Source: Amycolatopsis sp. QT-25 (lineage in GTDB: Bacteria > Actinomycetota > Actinomycetes > Mycobacteriales > Pseudonocardiaceae). Taken from it: 64,000 nt of DNA. The stretch is from contig NZ_CP120210.1 in NCBI RefSeq assembly GCF_029369745.1, positions 1,054,001-1,118,000 on the forward strand, given 5' to 3'. Position numbers and translations under genes: made by a program. Shown piece by piece: positions 8,473 to 17,469 of the stretch (positions are counted from its first letter, which is position 1; the number at the start of each line of letters is the position of its first letter). The notes under the pieces are model-generated. The model ran no database searches and was not told the DNA's origin. It saw only the letters and a list, made by a program, of their open reading frames with translations.

Positions 8473-9561
8473 TCAGGAAACGGCGCTCGCCGGGGCCGAG
8501 AAGGTGTTGCAATCGGCGATCCGGTTGTTGCTGGCACCCGCCCGCCACCAGGACGCGTAATGCGCGTTCGTCCCGTGGTCTTGGCTGCGCGAGGTGTTGT
8601 CGCCCCGGGTCTCCTGGTCGTTCCAGGCCTTGTTGTACATGTCGCGGCTGACCGTGCCGCCCTGGTCGACGTGCGCGCCGAGGAACATCCCGGAGAAACA
8701 CTGCGCCTGAAGTTCCTTGCGCCGAGACATCTCCAGCCCGGCGGAGCTGTTCTGGCCCGCTTCGTAGATCTTCTGCCAGGCCGCGTCCATCAGCCCGGCG
8801 ACCTCCTGCACGTGATGGCCGTACTCGTGCGCGAAAAGGGCGAGGTAGACGCCGGGGTTGTTGCCGTACTGGTCGGTCTGCAACCCGCGGAACGGCACGT
8901 AGAGGTTGTTCTCGCAGTAGTACGCCGCCGTCGCGATGCCCACCTGGATCGTGCCGCATTCGGTCTCGAAGCTGGCGCCGGTCGGGAAGTGCAGTGCGGG
9001 CGGGGTGAACGGCAGGTCGTAGGCGTCGAGGAACGGGCCCCACGCGTGGTCGAGGCATTTGCCCGCGGCGGTGAAGAACGCCTCGGCGGCCTGCTGGCTG
9101 CTCTGCCACTGCGGCAGCGTGCAGACCCGGTTCTGCAAGCCCGCGTTGGGGTCTTGCAGGATCGGGTGGTCGCCGAGCTTGAGGACCTTCTGCGGCCCCC
9201 TCGACGACGGCGGCGCCTTGGACGGGGACGACGGGAACGGGTCGGTCGAGGACGACGGCGACGAAGACCCGCTCGGCGGCAACGTGGCAGGCGAAGTCGG
9301 GCTCGGCAGGGTCGAATAGCCCGCGTTCGCCACGGGATCGGCGCCGTCACGATTGAGTGAAATGATCGCGACCAGGCCGAGGACCAGTACGGCGACCGCG
9401 CCGAGGCAGATGCCGACGATCGCGCCCACGGACCGCCGGCGCGGTGGCGGCGGCGGGAATTGGTGCGGCGCGCCGTGCCACTGGGCAGGGGGCTGGCCGT
9501 GCACCGGCGGTGGCTGGACGGCGCCGCGTGGCGGCCACTGGCCGTGGGGCGGTTGCGTCAT
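8473..9561 (-). CDS. Membrane-anchored neutral zinc metallopeptidase (YpfJ-type)
   Basis: About 362 residues. A proline- and histidine-rich cytoplasmic N-terminus is followed by a transmembrane helix (VGAIVGICLGAVAVLVLGLV). A Ser/Pro linker and an external domain come next, with LFAHEYGHHVQEVAGLM giving the HExxH zinc site and LEMSRRKELQAQCFSG supplying the likely third ligand and a conserved cysteine. This is the Zn_peptidase/YpfJ family, whose physiological substrates are mostly unknown. The ATG at 9561 is preferred to the TTG one codon upstream. A second member lies at 18794-20254. Confidence 0.88.
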   Translation of the reverse strand: MTQPPHGQWPPRGAVQPPPVHGQPPAQWHGAPHQFPPPPPRRRSVGAIVGICLGAVAVLVLGLVAIISLNRDGADPVANAGYSTLPSPTSPATLPPSGSSSPSSSTDPFPSSPSKAPPSSRGPQKVLKLGDHPILQDPNAGLQNRVCTLPQWQSSQQAAEAFFTAAGKCLDHAWGPFLDAYDLPFTPPALHFPTGASFETECGTIQVGIATAAYYCENNLYVPFRGLQTDQYGNNPGVYLALFAHEYGHHVQEVAGLMDAAWQKIYEAGQNSSAGLEMSRRKELQAQCFSGMFLGAHVDQGGTVSRDMYNKAWNDQETRGDNTSRSQDHGTNAHYASWWRAGASNNRIADCNTFSAPASAVS

Positions 9562-9777
9562 CAAGTCGGTCCCGGTGGTTCTAGGGGCGAACCGGGGGTA
9601 CCCGGCCCGATGTTCAGCATAACGAGCTAACGGCGTCCCTTCCCACAGTTCGACTGCAGAGGGTATCCGGCGTGAGCCGAGTGGTCACCCGTCAGTGTCG
9701 TCACCCCAGCTCTGGCCGGGTGTCGGGGCCTCTGGAAGAGTGGGCGTACGCAACGTGAACGGGTAAGGGGCTGTCGC

Positions 9778-11031
9778 ATGACGGAGACCGGCGGACCGTC
9801 CGGGCCGGAAGGTACCGAGACGCCGAAGCCGCAGGCGGGGAAACCAGCACAGTCGCAGGCGGGGGAGCCGGCACAGTCGCAGGCGGGGGAGCCGGCACAG
9901 TCGCAGGCGGGGGAGCCGGCACAGTCGCAGGCGGGGGAGCCGGCACAGTCGCAGGCGGGGGAGCCGGCACAGTCGCAGGCGCGGGCGGACACGCCGCCCC
10001 CGACGCAGGCGGAAGCGTCGCCGCCGTCACCGGCGCCGGAGCAGCAGTGGCAGTCCCCGTCAGGGGGCACGCCGCCGCCTCCGCTGCCGTCGTATCAGCC
10101 GCCGCAGCAGCAGTACCCGAATTGGAAGGTCGGCCTCGGCAGGCCCGGTGTCATCCCGCTGCGCCCGCTGAACCTGACCGACATCCTCGACGGCGCGGTC
10201 ACGACCATGCGCCGGTACTGGCGGATGGTCTTCGGGGCCGCCGCCGTGACCGCCGTCCTGACCGCGGCCATCGACCTGATCGGGCTCCTGCTGGTCGACA
10301 CGACCGAGGATCTCGAGCGGCTCCGCGATCTCGGTCCGGCGGCCACCGATCAGGAGCTGCTGAACCAGACGCTGGACATGCTCGGCGGGACGTTGGCCGC
10401 GAGTTTCGTCAGCCTTGTCGCCACGATGGTCGGGACCACGCTGCTCACCGGGTTCCTGACCGTCTTGATGGGCAAGGCCGCGCTGGGCAAGCCGATCGTC
10501 TTCAAGGACGCGGTGAAGGAGGCGGCGGGACGGCTGCTGCCGCTGCTCGGGCTGACCGTGCTCTACACGCTGGCGATCATGGTCGCGGCGATCTTCTGTT
10601 TGGTGCCCGCGATCATCCCCTTCACCTTCTGGGCGCTGGCCAGTCCGGCGCTGCTGCTGGAACGCGGCACCGTACGCGAGGCGTTCCGCCGGTCGGCGAA
10701 GCTGGTCTCGGGGATGTTCTGGCGGATCTTCGGGATCCTGCTGCTGGCCGCCGTGATCTCGGCGTTCCTGGCGATGATCATCACCATGCCGTTCAGCTTC
10801 GGCGCGTTCATGGCCGTGTTCACCGACCCCGAGCAGGTGTACATCCCGTCGACCGGTGACCTGATCCTGCAGTCGGTGGGCACGGTGATCGCGCAGACGA
10901 TCGTCGGCCCGTTCTCCGCGCTGGTGACCGTGATCCTCTACATCGATCAGCGGATGCGCCGCGAGGGCATGGACATCGAGCTGGCCCGCGCGGCCGGGAT
11001 CGCGACGCCGCCCCCGCCGCAGGCATGGTGA
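9778..11031 (+). CDS. Multi-TM membrane protein with 8-residue N-terminal repeats
   Basis: A 417-residue protein. Residues 19-66 are six copies of QAGxPAQS, encoded by a 24-bp tandem repeat (9832-9975), followed by a Pro/Gln-rich cytoplasmic segment. The rest has about six membrane segments, beginning after LRPLNLTDILDGAVTTMRRY, a motif typical of membrane proteins annotated as glycerophosphodiester phosphodiesterase membrane domain. No catalytic residues of that enzyme are seen. It is the first gene of a tightly spaced run with DUF4129, DUF4350, MoxR and DUF58 genes, so it probably belongs to that envelope complex. Exact role unknown. Confidence 0.8.
   Translation: MTETGGPSGPEGTETPKPQAGKPAQSQAGEPAQSQAGEPAQSQAGEPAQSQAGEPAQSQAGEPAQSQARADTPPPTQAEASPPSPAPEQQWQSPSGGTPPPPLPSYQPPQQQYPNWKVGLGRPGVIPLRPLNLTDILDGAVTTMRRYWRMVFGAAAVTAVLTAAIDLIGLLLVDTTEDLERLRDLGPAATDQELLNQTLDMLGGTLAASFVSLVATMVGTTLLTGFLTVLMGKAALGKPIVFKDAVKEAAGRLLPLLGLTVLYTLAIMVAAIFCLVPAIIPFTFWALASPALLLERGTVREAFRRSAKLVSGMFWRIFGILLLAAVISAFLAMIITMPFSFGAFMAVFTDPEQVYIPSTGDLILQSVGTVIAQTIVGPFSALVTVILYIDQRMRREGMDIELARAAGIATPPPPQAW
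9832..9975 (+). repeat. 24-bp coding tandem repeat, six copies
   Basis: Six in-frame copies encode QAGxPAQS. The last five copies are near-identical at DNA level (unit contains GGGGGAGCCGGCACAGTCGC), indicating recent slippage. Copy number is expected to vary between strains without shifting the frame. Confidence 0.95.
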
Positions 11032-11666
11032 CGCGTTTCCTTTCGGAGGTCCCGGTCGACATCGACCGGGACACCGCCCGGCTACGTGCCGCCGAGGAGC
11101 TCGCGGGTCAGCCTTATCAGGCCGCGAAGCCGAGCTGGTTGTCCCAGGCGTTCGACTGGGTGCTCGAAAAGCTGTTCGGTGTGCTCGAAACCATCGACAG
11201 CGCCGTGCCCGGCGGGATCTTCGCCGTGGTGCTGCTGGTCGTCGTGCTGATCGTGGTGATCGTGGTGATTCGGCTGAAGTCGGGCCCCCTGGCGACGTCG
11301 GTCAAGAGCGGCCGCGCCGTGTTCGCCGGGCAGCGCAAGGCCTCCGGCGAACATCGCAAGGCGGCCGAAGAGGCCGCGTCGCGGGGCGACTTCGACGACG
11401 CCGTCCGTGAGCGCTTCCGTGCCTTGGTGCGGTCTTTGGAGGAGCGGGCGTTGCTGGACGAGAAGTCCGGCCGGACCGCCGACGAGGCCGCCATCGAAGC
11501 CGGACGGCTGCTCCCCGACGTCGCCGCGCCCCTGCGCGCCGGTGCCCGGTCGTTCGACGACGTCCACTACGGCGGGATCCCGGCCACCCCGGCCGGTTAC
11601 CGGTCACTGTCCGAATTGGACGAACGCTGCCGTCGCGCCAGGCCGGTCGCCTTGGCGGCCGGATGA
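11025..11666 (+). CDS. DUF4129 domain-containing membrane protein
   Basis: A 213-residue protein with one strong transmembrane helix at about 65-86 (FAVVLLVVVLIVVIVVIRL). The cytoplasmic C-terminal half carries the DUF4129 signature: AAEEAASRGDFDDAVRERFR, then LVRSLEERALLDEKSGRTADE and FDDVHYGGIPA. It overlaps the upstream gene by 7 bp and the downstream DUF4350 gene by 4 bp (ATGA), so the cluster is translationally coupled. DUF4129 proteins often accompany MoxR-DUF58 modules, as here. Molecular activity unknown. Confidence 0.85.
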   Translation: MVTRFLSEVPVDIDRDTARLRAAEELAGQPYQAAKPSWLSQAFDWVLEKLFGVLETIDSAVPGGIFAVVLLVVVLIVVIVVIRLKSGPLATSVKSGRAVFAGQRKASGEHRKAAEEAASRGDFDDAVRERFRALVRSLEERALLDEKSGRTADEAAIEAGRLLPDVAAPLRAGARSFDDVHYGGIPATPAGYRSLSELDERCRRARPVALAAG

Positions 11667-12796
11667 CCTCGGTTTCGCCCGACGCCCGCCGGATCTGGCG
11701 CGGAGTGCGGCTCCCGCTCGCGGTCGTCCTCCTGCTCGTGCTCACCGGGACGCTGCTCGTGCTCGTCCAGGGCGAGCAGACCACCGGCGCGCTCGAACCG
11801 GGGTCCTACGAGCCCGGTGGCGGCCGTGCGCTGGCGACCTTGCTGGAGCGGGAAGGCGTCGAGATCCCGGTCGTGCGCACCGCCGCCGAGGCCAAGGGGG
11901 TCGCGAGGGACGCGACCGTCTTGATCACCCGGCCCGCCTACGTGCCCGAGAACGCCTTCGCCGAAATCCGGCGGACTGCCGAGCACGTCGTGCTGGTGCA
12001 GCCGAGTTCCGCCACGGTCGAGGAGATCCTCCCGGGCGTGCGATCGACCGATCAACTCGAAACCGAGACCCGTGCCCCGGACTGCCAGGCCGTGGATCCC
12101 GTCGCGGCGGGCAGCGCGACGATGGGCGGCTTGAGGTACACGGCGACGCAGCCGCGAGCGCAGGAATGCTACGGCGGCTCGTATCTCGAGGTGCCCGGTC
12201 CACAAGGGACGGTCACCGTCCTCGGTGCCCCCGAGCCGCTGACCAACGAGTGGCTCGCGAACGAGGGCAACGCGGCGCTCGCGATGCGGTTGCTCGGGAA
12301 GCACGAACGGCTGGTCTGGTACCTGCCGACGCCGGCGGATCCGTCGCTCGAAGCGGAGAAGAAGCCGCTGTCGGAACTGATTCCGGCGGGCTGGTCGTAC
12401 GCGGCACTGCAAGCCGGGGTCGCGGTCGTGCTGCTGGCGTCGTGGCGCTCGCGCCGGCTGGGGCAGGTAGTGACCGAACCCATCCCGGTCGTGGTCCGCG
12501 CGGCCGAGGCCACCGAGGGACGGGCGAGGTTGTATCGCAAGGCGAAGGCCGCCGCGCACGCCGGGGAGACCTTGCGTGAGGCGGCCCGCGCGCGGCTCCG
12601 GCCGTTGCTGGGGCTCACCCGTGACGCCGAACCCGCGGCGCTGGTGGACTCCGTCGCCGTGCGAACCGGCCGGGCACCGGCCGAAATCGGCGCGCTGTTG
12701 TACGGGAACCCGCCCGCCGACGTGTCGGACGATGCCGCCCTGGTGCGGCTGGCGGACGGACTCGATGTCGTGGAACGAGAGGTGGAGCGGTCTTGA
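11663..12796 (+). CDS. DUF4350 domain-containing membrane protein
   Basis: A 377-residue protein with an N-terminal anchor (LPLAVVLLLVLTGTLLVLVQ). An external domain opens with SYEPGGGRALATLLEREGVE, typical of DUF4350, and shows weak GATase-like features. A second helix lies near 248-266 (SYAALQAGVAVVLLASW), followed by a cytoplasmic tail. It sits between the DUF4129 and MoxR genes with 4-bp overlaps on both sides. The order matches a conserved actinobacterial cluster. Probably part of a membrane assembly handled by the MoxR ATPase; this is inferred from context. Confidence 0.82.
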   Translation: MTSVSPDARRIWRGVRLPLAVVLLLVLTGTLLVLVQGEQTTGALEPGSYEPGGGRALATLLEREGVEIPVVRTAAEAKGVARDATVLITRPAYVPENAFAEIRRTAEHVVLVQPSSATVEEILPGVRSTDQLETETRAPDCQAVDPVAAGSATMGGLRYTATQPRAQECYGGSYLEVPGPQGTVTVLGAPEPLTNEWLANEGNAALAMRLLGKHERLVWYLPTPADPSLEAEKKPLSELIPAGWSYAALQAGVAVVLLASWRSRRLGQVVTEPIPVVVRAAEATEGRARLYRKAKAAAHAGETLREAARARLRPLLGLTRDAEPAALVDSVAVRTGRAPAEIGALLYGNPPADVSDDAALVRLADGLDVVEREVERS

Positions 12797-13782
12797 GTAC
12801 CGAGCAGTCCGAGCAGGACACCGTGGACGGTGCCGCCGAGGCGCGGGCGGCGCTGATCGCCCTGCGGACCGAGGTCGGGAAGGCCGTGGTGGGCAACGAC
12901 GCGGCCGTCACCGGGCTCATCATCGCGTTGCTGTGCCGGGGACATGTGCTGCTCGAAGGCGTTCCCGGCGTGGCGAAGACGTTGCTGGTGCGGGCGTTGG
13001 CCGCGGCGCTGGATCTGGAGACCACCCGGGTGCAGTTCACGCCGGACCTCATGCCGGGTGACATCACCGGCTCGATCGTCTACGACGCGCACAGCGGCGA
13101 GTTCTCCTTCCGCGAGGGCCCGGTGTTCACGAACCTGTTGCTGGCAGACGAAATCAACCGCACCCCGCCGAAAACGCAGTCTTCGCTGCTGGAGGCGATG
13201 GAGGAACGTCAGGTCTCCAGCGACGGCAAGACACGGCCGCTGCCCGATCCGTTCATCGTCATCGCGACGCAGAACCCGGTGGAATACGAAGGCACGTACC
13301 CGTTGCCCGAGGCGCAGCTCGACCGCTTCCTGATGAAGCTGACCATGCCGATGCCGTCCCGCGAGGACGAATTCGGCATCCTCTCCCGCCACGCTCAGGG
13401 TTTCGACCCGCGAGACCTGGGCGCGGCGGGAATCACCCCGGTCGCCGGGGCCGTCCAGCTCGGCGCCGCACGGCGCGCGGTCGCCGGGGTCACCGTGCGC
13501 CCCGAGGTGCTCGCCTACATCGTGGACGTCTGCCGGGCGACACGGTCGCTGCCGTCCGTGCGGATCGGCGTTTCGCCGCGTGGCGCGACCGCGCTGCTGG
13601 CCGCGACCCGGGCGTGGGCGTGGCTCGCGGGCCGTGACTACGCCACCCCGGACGACGTCAAAGCGCTGGCGCGGCCGTCTTTGCGGCACCGGCTCGATCT
13701 GCGGCCCGAGGCCGAACTCGAAGGCGCGACCGCCGACGGGGTGCTGGACCGCGTCCTCGCGTCCGTGCCCGTTCCTCGCTGA
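12793..13782 (+). CDS. MoxR-family AAA+ ATPase
   Basis: A 329-residue AAA+ ATPase. Walker A is GVPGVAKT at residues 56-63 in the MoxR form. Walker B is LLLADEINRTPPKTQ, sensor 1 is FIVIATQNPVEYEGTYPLPE, and the arginine-finger region EAQLDRFLMKL follows. MoxR proteins act as chaperone-like ATPases that activate or assemble partners, usually VWA- or DUF58-containing proteins encoded next door. Here the DUF58 gene follows directly, with its ATG overlapping this stop by 1 bp. Translation starts at TTG 12793, overlapping the DUF4350 stop by 4 bp. Confidence 0.93.
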   Translation: MSTEQSEQDTVDGAAEARAALIALRTEVGKAVVGNDAAVTGLIIALLCRGHVLLEGVPGVAKTLLVRALAAALDLETTRVQFTPDLMPGDITGSIVYDAHSGEFSFREGPVFTNLLLADEINRTPPKTQSSLLEAMEERQVSSDGKTRPLPDPFIVIATQNPVEYEGTYPLPEAQLDRFLMKLTMPMPSREDEFGILSRHAQGFDPRDLGAAGITPVAGAVQLGAARRAVAGVTVRPEVLAYIVDVCRATRSLPSVRIGVSPRGATALLAATRAWAWLAGRDYATPDDVKALARPSLRHRLDLRPEAELEGATADGVLDRVLASVPVPR

Positions 13783-15068
13783 TGGCCGTCACCGGGCGGC
13801 TGGGGCTGCTGGCGCTCCTCGCGGCGCCGGTGGTCGGTCTCCTGTTGCCCTCGTGGGCCGGGATCGGGCTGGCCGCGGCGGTGCTGTTGCTGATGGTGGC
13901 GCTGGATCTCCTGCTCGCCGGAAGTGTGCGACGGCTGAACTTCTCGCGGTCCGGCGCGACGTCCGTGCGGCTGGGGGAGGCGTGCGAGGTCACGCTGACC
14001 GTGGCCAATTCCGGCGGCCGTCCGGTGCGTGCGTGGCTCCGGGACGCCTGGCCGCCCAGCGCCGGCGCGGACGACAGGCACCGGCTGACCCTGCCCGCGG
14101 GTGAACGCCGCATCGTGACCACCCGGCTTTCGCCGACCCGGCGCGGCGATCGCACGGCGGCCAGGGTCACCGTCCGGTCGACCGGGCCGCTGGGGCTCGC
14201 CGCACGACAGGGTGCGCACGACGTGCCGTGGACCGTGCGGGTGCTGCCGCCGTTTCACAGCCGCAAGCATCTGCCTTCGCGCCTGGCGCGGCTGCACCGG
14301 CTCGACGGCCGCAACGCCGTGCTGATCCGGGGGCAGGGCACGGAATTCGACTCCCTGCGCGAGTACGTGATCGGCGACGACGTCCGGTCGATCGACTGGC
14401 GGGCTTCGGCGCGCGCGTCCGACGTCGTGGTGCGGACCTGGCGTCCCGAACGCGACCGGCACGTGGTGCTGGTGCTCGACACCGGCCGCGTTTCGGCGGG
14501 CCGGGCCGGGGACGCGCCGCGGCTCGACGCGGCGATGGACGCGGCCCTGTTGCTGGCCGTGCTCGCCGCGCGGGCGGGTGACCGCGTCGACCTCCTCGCC
14601 TACGACCGGCAGGTCCACGCCGCGGTCCGGGGGTCGAGCGACTTGTTGCCCGCCTTGGTGAACGCGATGGCGCCGCTCGAACCGTCACTCGTGGAGACCG
14701 ACGCGCGCGGGATGATCGCGGAGGTGCTGCGGCGGACCCGGCGGCGCGCACTGATCGTCCTGCTGACCGGGCTCGACGCGGCGCCGCTGGAAGAAGGCCT
14801 CTTCCCGGTGCTGGCCAAGCTGACCTCGCGGCACCAGCTGATGATCGCTTCGGTGGCGGATCCGCGGGTCGCCGAGATGGCGACGGGCCGCGGTGACGCG
14901 GAAGCCGTCTACGACGCGGCCGCGGCCGAGCGGGTGCTGGCCGAACGGCGCCAGGTCACCGCGCGGCTGGCGCGGCACGGTGTGGAGGTCGTCGACGCCG
15001 TCCCCGAGGACCTGCCGCCGCGGCTGGCCGACCGGTATCTCGCGCTGAAGGCGGCCGGACGGCTGTGA
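13782..15068 (+). CDS. DUF58 domain-containing protein (MoxR partner)
   Basis: A 428-residue protein with two N-terminal hydrophobic helices (about residues 6-45), a beta-rich middle region, and the DUF58 signature at about 185-210: QGTEFDSLREYVIGDDVRSI followed by DWRASAR. A von Willebrand factor A-like segment follows (HVVLVLDTGRVSAG), though a complete MIDAS DxSxS is not seen. It is the usual partner of MoxR ATPases. The gene ends the co-oriented run and is followed by 131 bp before the convergent SpoIIM-like gene. Confidence 0.9.
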   Translation: MAVTGRLGLLALLAAPVVGLLLPSWAGIGLAAAVLLLMVALDLLLAGSVRRLNFSRSGATSVRLGEACEVTLTVANSGGRPVRAWLRDAWPPSAGADDRHRLTLPAGERRIVTTRLSPTRRGDRTAARVTVRSTGPLGLAARQGAHDVPWTVRVLPPFHSRKHLPSRLARLHRLDGRNAVLIRGQGTEFDSLREYVIGDDVRSIDWRASARASDVVVRTWRPERDRHVVLVLDTGRVSAGRAGDAPRLDAAMDAALLLAVLAARAGDRVDLLAYDRQVHAAVRGSSDLLPALVNAMAPLEPSLVETDARGMIAEVLRRTRRRALIVLLTGLDAAPLEEGLFPVLAKLTSRHQLMIASVADPRVAEMATGRGDAEAVYDAAAAERVLAERRQVTARLARHGVEVVDAVPEDLPPRLADRYLALKAAGRL

Positions 15069-15199
15069 TGTGCTTCGGGTCGTGAGTGGCGATTCGTGTT
15101 CCCGCCCTGTTCGCCCCTCTCGACCTGTCAGGCACGAGGTGGCCGCGGCGGGGGTGGTCGCGGTCGGCGTCGGTGCGGAACCCGCCGACGAGAACCGGC

Positions 15200-16207
15200 T
15201 CAGCCCGCTTCAGGCCGAGCATCACCAGCGTATCGCCAGTCGACGTCACCCACTTCGCCCGCTTTCGCGGCCCGGCGGCCGACCACGAACACGTAGAGCA
15301 GGAACGCCACCTCGGCGATCACCCCGATGCCGATGCGAGCCCACGTCGGCAGGCCCGACGGCGTCACGAAGCCTTCGATCACGCCGGAGATCAGCAGGAC
15401 CACGGTCAGCCCCAGCGCCATCACCACGACCGACCGCCCCTGCTCGCCGAGCGCCGCCGTCCGGGACCGGCGCCCCGGATCGACGACCGTCCAGCCGAGC
15501 TTCAGCCCCGTCCCGGCCGCGACGAACACCGCGGTCAGCTCCAGCAGACCGTGCGGCAGGATCAGCCCGAAGAACACGTCGAGCCGACCGGCCGAGGACA
15601 TCAGCGCCGCGCCGATCGCGAGGTTCAGCGAGTTCGCCCAGAGCGCGTAGACCACCGGGAGCCCCAGCACCACGCCGAGGAACAGGCAGGTCGCGGCCAC
15701 CCAGGCGTTGTTCGTCCAGACGCGCGCGGCGAAGGAACCCGCGGGATCGGAGGAGTAGTACGTCTCGTACTTCCCGCCCGGCGCCGTCAGGTCCTTGAAC
15801 TCCTCGGGCGAGGCCAGCGACGCGAGCACCTGCGGGTCGCCCGCGATCCACACCGCCGCGATCGCCATCACCGCGATCGACGCCGCCGCCGAAGCCAGCC
15901 ACCAGCGCCTGCTCAGGTACAGCGCCGCCGGGAATCGGCGGGTGAAGAACAGCCCGACCTCTCGCCAGGCAGGACTGTGCGAACCGGTGACGGCGGAGCG
16001 GGCCTTCGCGACCAGACCGGACAGGTGCGCGACGAGCGCCGGGTCGGGCGCGACCGAGCGGATGATCGAAAGATGCGTCGCGACGCGCTGGTACAGCGTC
16101 ACCAGCTCGTCGGCGTCCGGGCCGCTGAGTTTCCCGGCGCGGCCGACGAGGTCACGCAGCCGGTTCCAATCGGCCTGATGCGCGGCGACGAACACGTCCA
16201 CGTCCAA
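15200..16207 (-). CDS. Stage II sporulation protein M-like (SpoIIM/DUF95) membrane protein
   Basis: A 335-residue multi-TM protein. A soluble N-terminal region (DVFVAAHQADWNRLRDLVGR) is followed by helices around WWLASAAASIAVMAIAAVW and a loop with PAGSFAARVWTNNAWVA. The conserved SpoIIM segment RLDVFFGLILPHGLLELTAV comes next. The start is TTG at 16207, with GGGAGGG 8 nt upstream. It is divergently transcribed from the RDD gene across a 61-bp gap. The pair belongs to the conserved MoxR-DUF58-SpoIIM-RDD neighbourhood. SpoIIM-type proteins remodel septal peptidoglycan in endospore formers; in a non-endospore former the role is unknown. Confidence 0.87.
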   Translation of the reverse strand: MDVDVFVAAHQADWNRLRDLVGRAGKLSGPDADELVTLYQRVATHLSIIRSVAPDPALVAHLSGLVAKARSAVTGSHSPAWREVGLFFTRRFPAALYLSRRWWLASAAASIAVMAIAAVWIAGDPQVLASLASPEEFKDLTAPGGKYETYYSSDPAGSFAARVWTNNAWVAATCLFLGVVLGLPVVYALWANSLNLAIGAALMSSAGRLDVFFGLILPHGLLELTAVFVAAGTGLKLGWTVVDPGRRSRTAALGEQGRSVVVMALGLTVVLLISGVIEGFVTPSGLPTWARIGIGVIAEVAFLLYVFVVGRRAAKAGEVGDVDWRYAGDARPEAG

Positions 16208-16268
16208 CTCGGAGCCCTCCCGGCGATCGTCCTTGGTCGCCCAGCTTATTCGTCACTACGCTTGCCAG

Positions 16269-17276
16269 GTGGAACAAGAGTCCGAACTCGTCACCGGCGA
16301 GGCCGTCGTCCTGGACGTGCGCGCGGCGAAACTGGCCAGCCGTGGCCTCGCCATGATGCTCGACGTCGCCCTCCAGCTGATCGCGCTGGTCGTCGCGATG
16401 CTGGTGCTGAGCCAGGTCACCGCGTTCGGCGACGAGGCGCTGGCGCTGACCCTGTTCCTGGTGACCCTCGTGCTGGTCATGGTCGGCTACCCGGTGATCT
16501 CCGAAACACTGACCCGCGGCCGCACCCTCGGGAAGATGGCGCTCGGCCTGCGGGTGGTCCGCGCCGACGGCGGTCCGGTCCGGTTCCGACACGCGCTGGT
16601 CCGCGGGCTCGCCGGGTTCTTCGTCGACTTCTGGGCGCTGGGCATGCTCGGCGCCGTGGCCGTGGTCACGTCGCTGCTTTCGCCCAACGGCCGCCGCGTC
16701 GGCGACTACCTCGCCGGCACCCTGGTGATCCGGGAACGCGTGCCCGCCTCCCGCACGCCGTACGTCGGGATGCCGCCGCGGCTGGCGTACTGGGCTTCGC
16801 AGCTCGACCTGACCAGGCTGCCGAACGACCTCGCGCTGGCCGTCCGGCAGTACTTGAGCCGCACGAGCGAGCTTCGCCCCGAAGCGGTCGAAGCCCTCGG
16901 GTACGGGCTGGCGCAGCAGGTCGCTTCGGTGATCGGGGCGCCGGTGCCGCCGGGGGTGCCGTCGTGGGAGTACCTGTCGGCGGTGCTCGCGGAGCGACGG
17001 CGGCGGGATCAGGAGAAGCTGCAACCGGCGGTTCAGCACGGGCCGCCGGGGGCGCAGCCTTTCGCGGCGGGGCAGTCCTTTGCGCCAGCGGCGCCGGGAC
17101 AGCCCGTGGCGTATGGGCAGCCGGGACAGCCTGTGGCGTACGGGCAGCCGTATCCGCAGCCGCTTGCGCAGCCGCAGCCGGTTGCGCAGCCGTACCCGCA
17201 GCCGGTTGCGCCGGTCGCGCAGCCGCAGCCTCCCTCGGAGCCGGTACCGGAGAACCCCTTCACCCCACCCAGCTGA
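16269..17276 (+). CDS. RDD-family membrane protein with Q/P-rich tail
   Basis: About 335 residues. The RDD core has AAKLASRGLAMMLDVALQ, then TRGRTLGKMALGLRVVRADG and RRVGDYLAGTLVIRERV, with three or more membrane helices. The C-terminal 90 residues are low complexity, with repeats of GQPVAYGQP and AQPQPVAQPYPQP. I chose GTG at 16269 because TACGCT (16257-16262) sits 6 nt upstream, the layout of a leaderless promoter, and because family members start near here; a frame from 16233 would add 12 unlikely residues. It is divergent from the SpoIIM-like gene, with which it may share regulation. Confidence 0.88.
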   Translation: MEQESELVTGEAVVLDVRAAKLASRGLAMMLDVALQLIALVVAMLVLSQVTAFGDEALALTLFLVTLVLVMVGYPVISETLTRGRTLGKMALGLRVVRADGGPVRFRHALVRGLAGFFVDFWALGMLGAVAVVTSLLSPNGRRVGDYLAGTLVIRERVPASRTPYVGMPPRLAYWASQLDLTRLPNDLALAVRQYLSRTSELRPEAVEALGYGLAQQVASVIGAPVPPGVPSWEYLSAVLAERRRRDQEKLQPAVQHGPPGAQPFAAGQSFAPAAPGQPVAYGQPGQPVAYGQPYPQPLAQPQPVAQPYPQPVAPVAQPQPPSEPVPENPFTPPS

Positions 17277-17315
17277 CCACGGACTTTCGCCGACGTGCCT
17301 GCCGACTCCCGCATC

Positions 17316-17378
17316 GGTAGTACATGAAGGCCCCCTTCCTTGCGCTAGACGCAAGGAAGGGGGCCTTCATGTACTACC
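17316..17378. terminator. Perfect 29-bp inverted repeat, terminator-like hairpin (GAAGG family)
   Basis: Arms at 17316-17344 and 17350-17378 are perfectly complementary around a 5-nt loop. The core is GAAGGCCCCCTTCCTTGCG. It lies just after the RDD gene. Close relatives occur at 35827-35881 and 62329-62371, so it is one member of a dispersed family and may act as a bidirectional terminator. Confidence 0.85.
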
Positions 17379-17469
17379 GAGCCTTCACGGACTTTCGCCG
17401 ACGGGCGTACATGAAGCCTTTACACGCTGCCAATGGTCGCGTCGCGTTGCAAGAAGTCCGTGAAGGCCT

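Noticed and set aside
15086..17320. 744-codon plus-strand frame over the SpoIIM and RDD genes
   Set aside because: Spans a divergent promoter region and two recognised genes; Arg-rich shadow.
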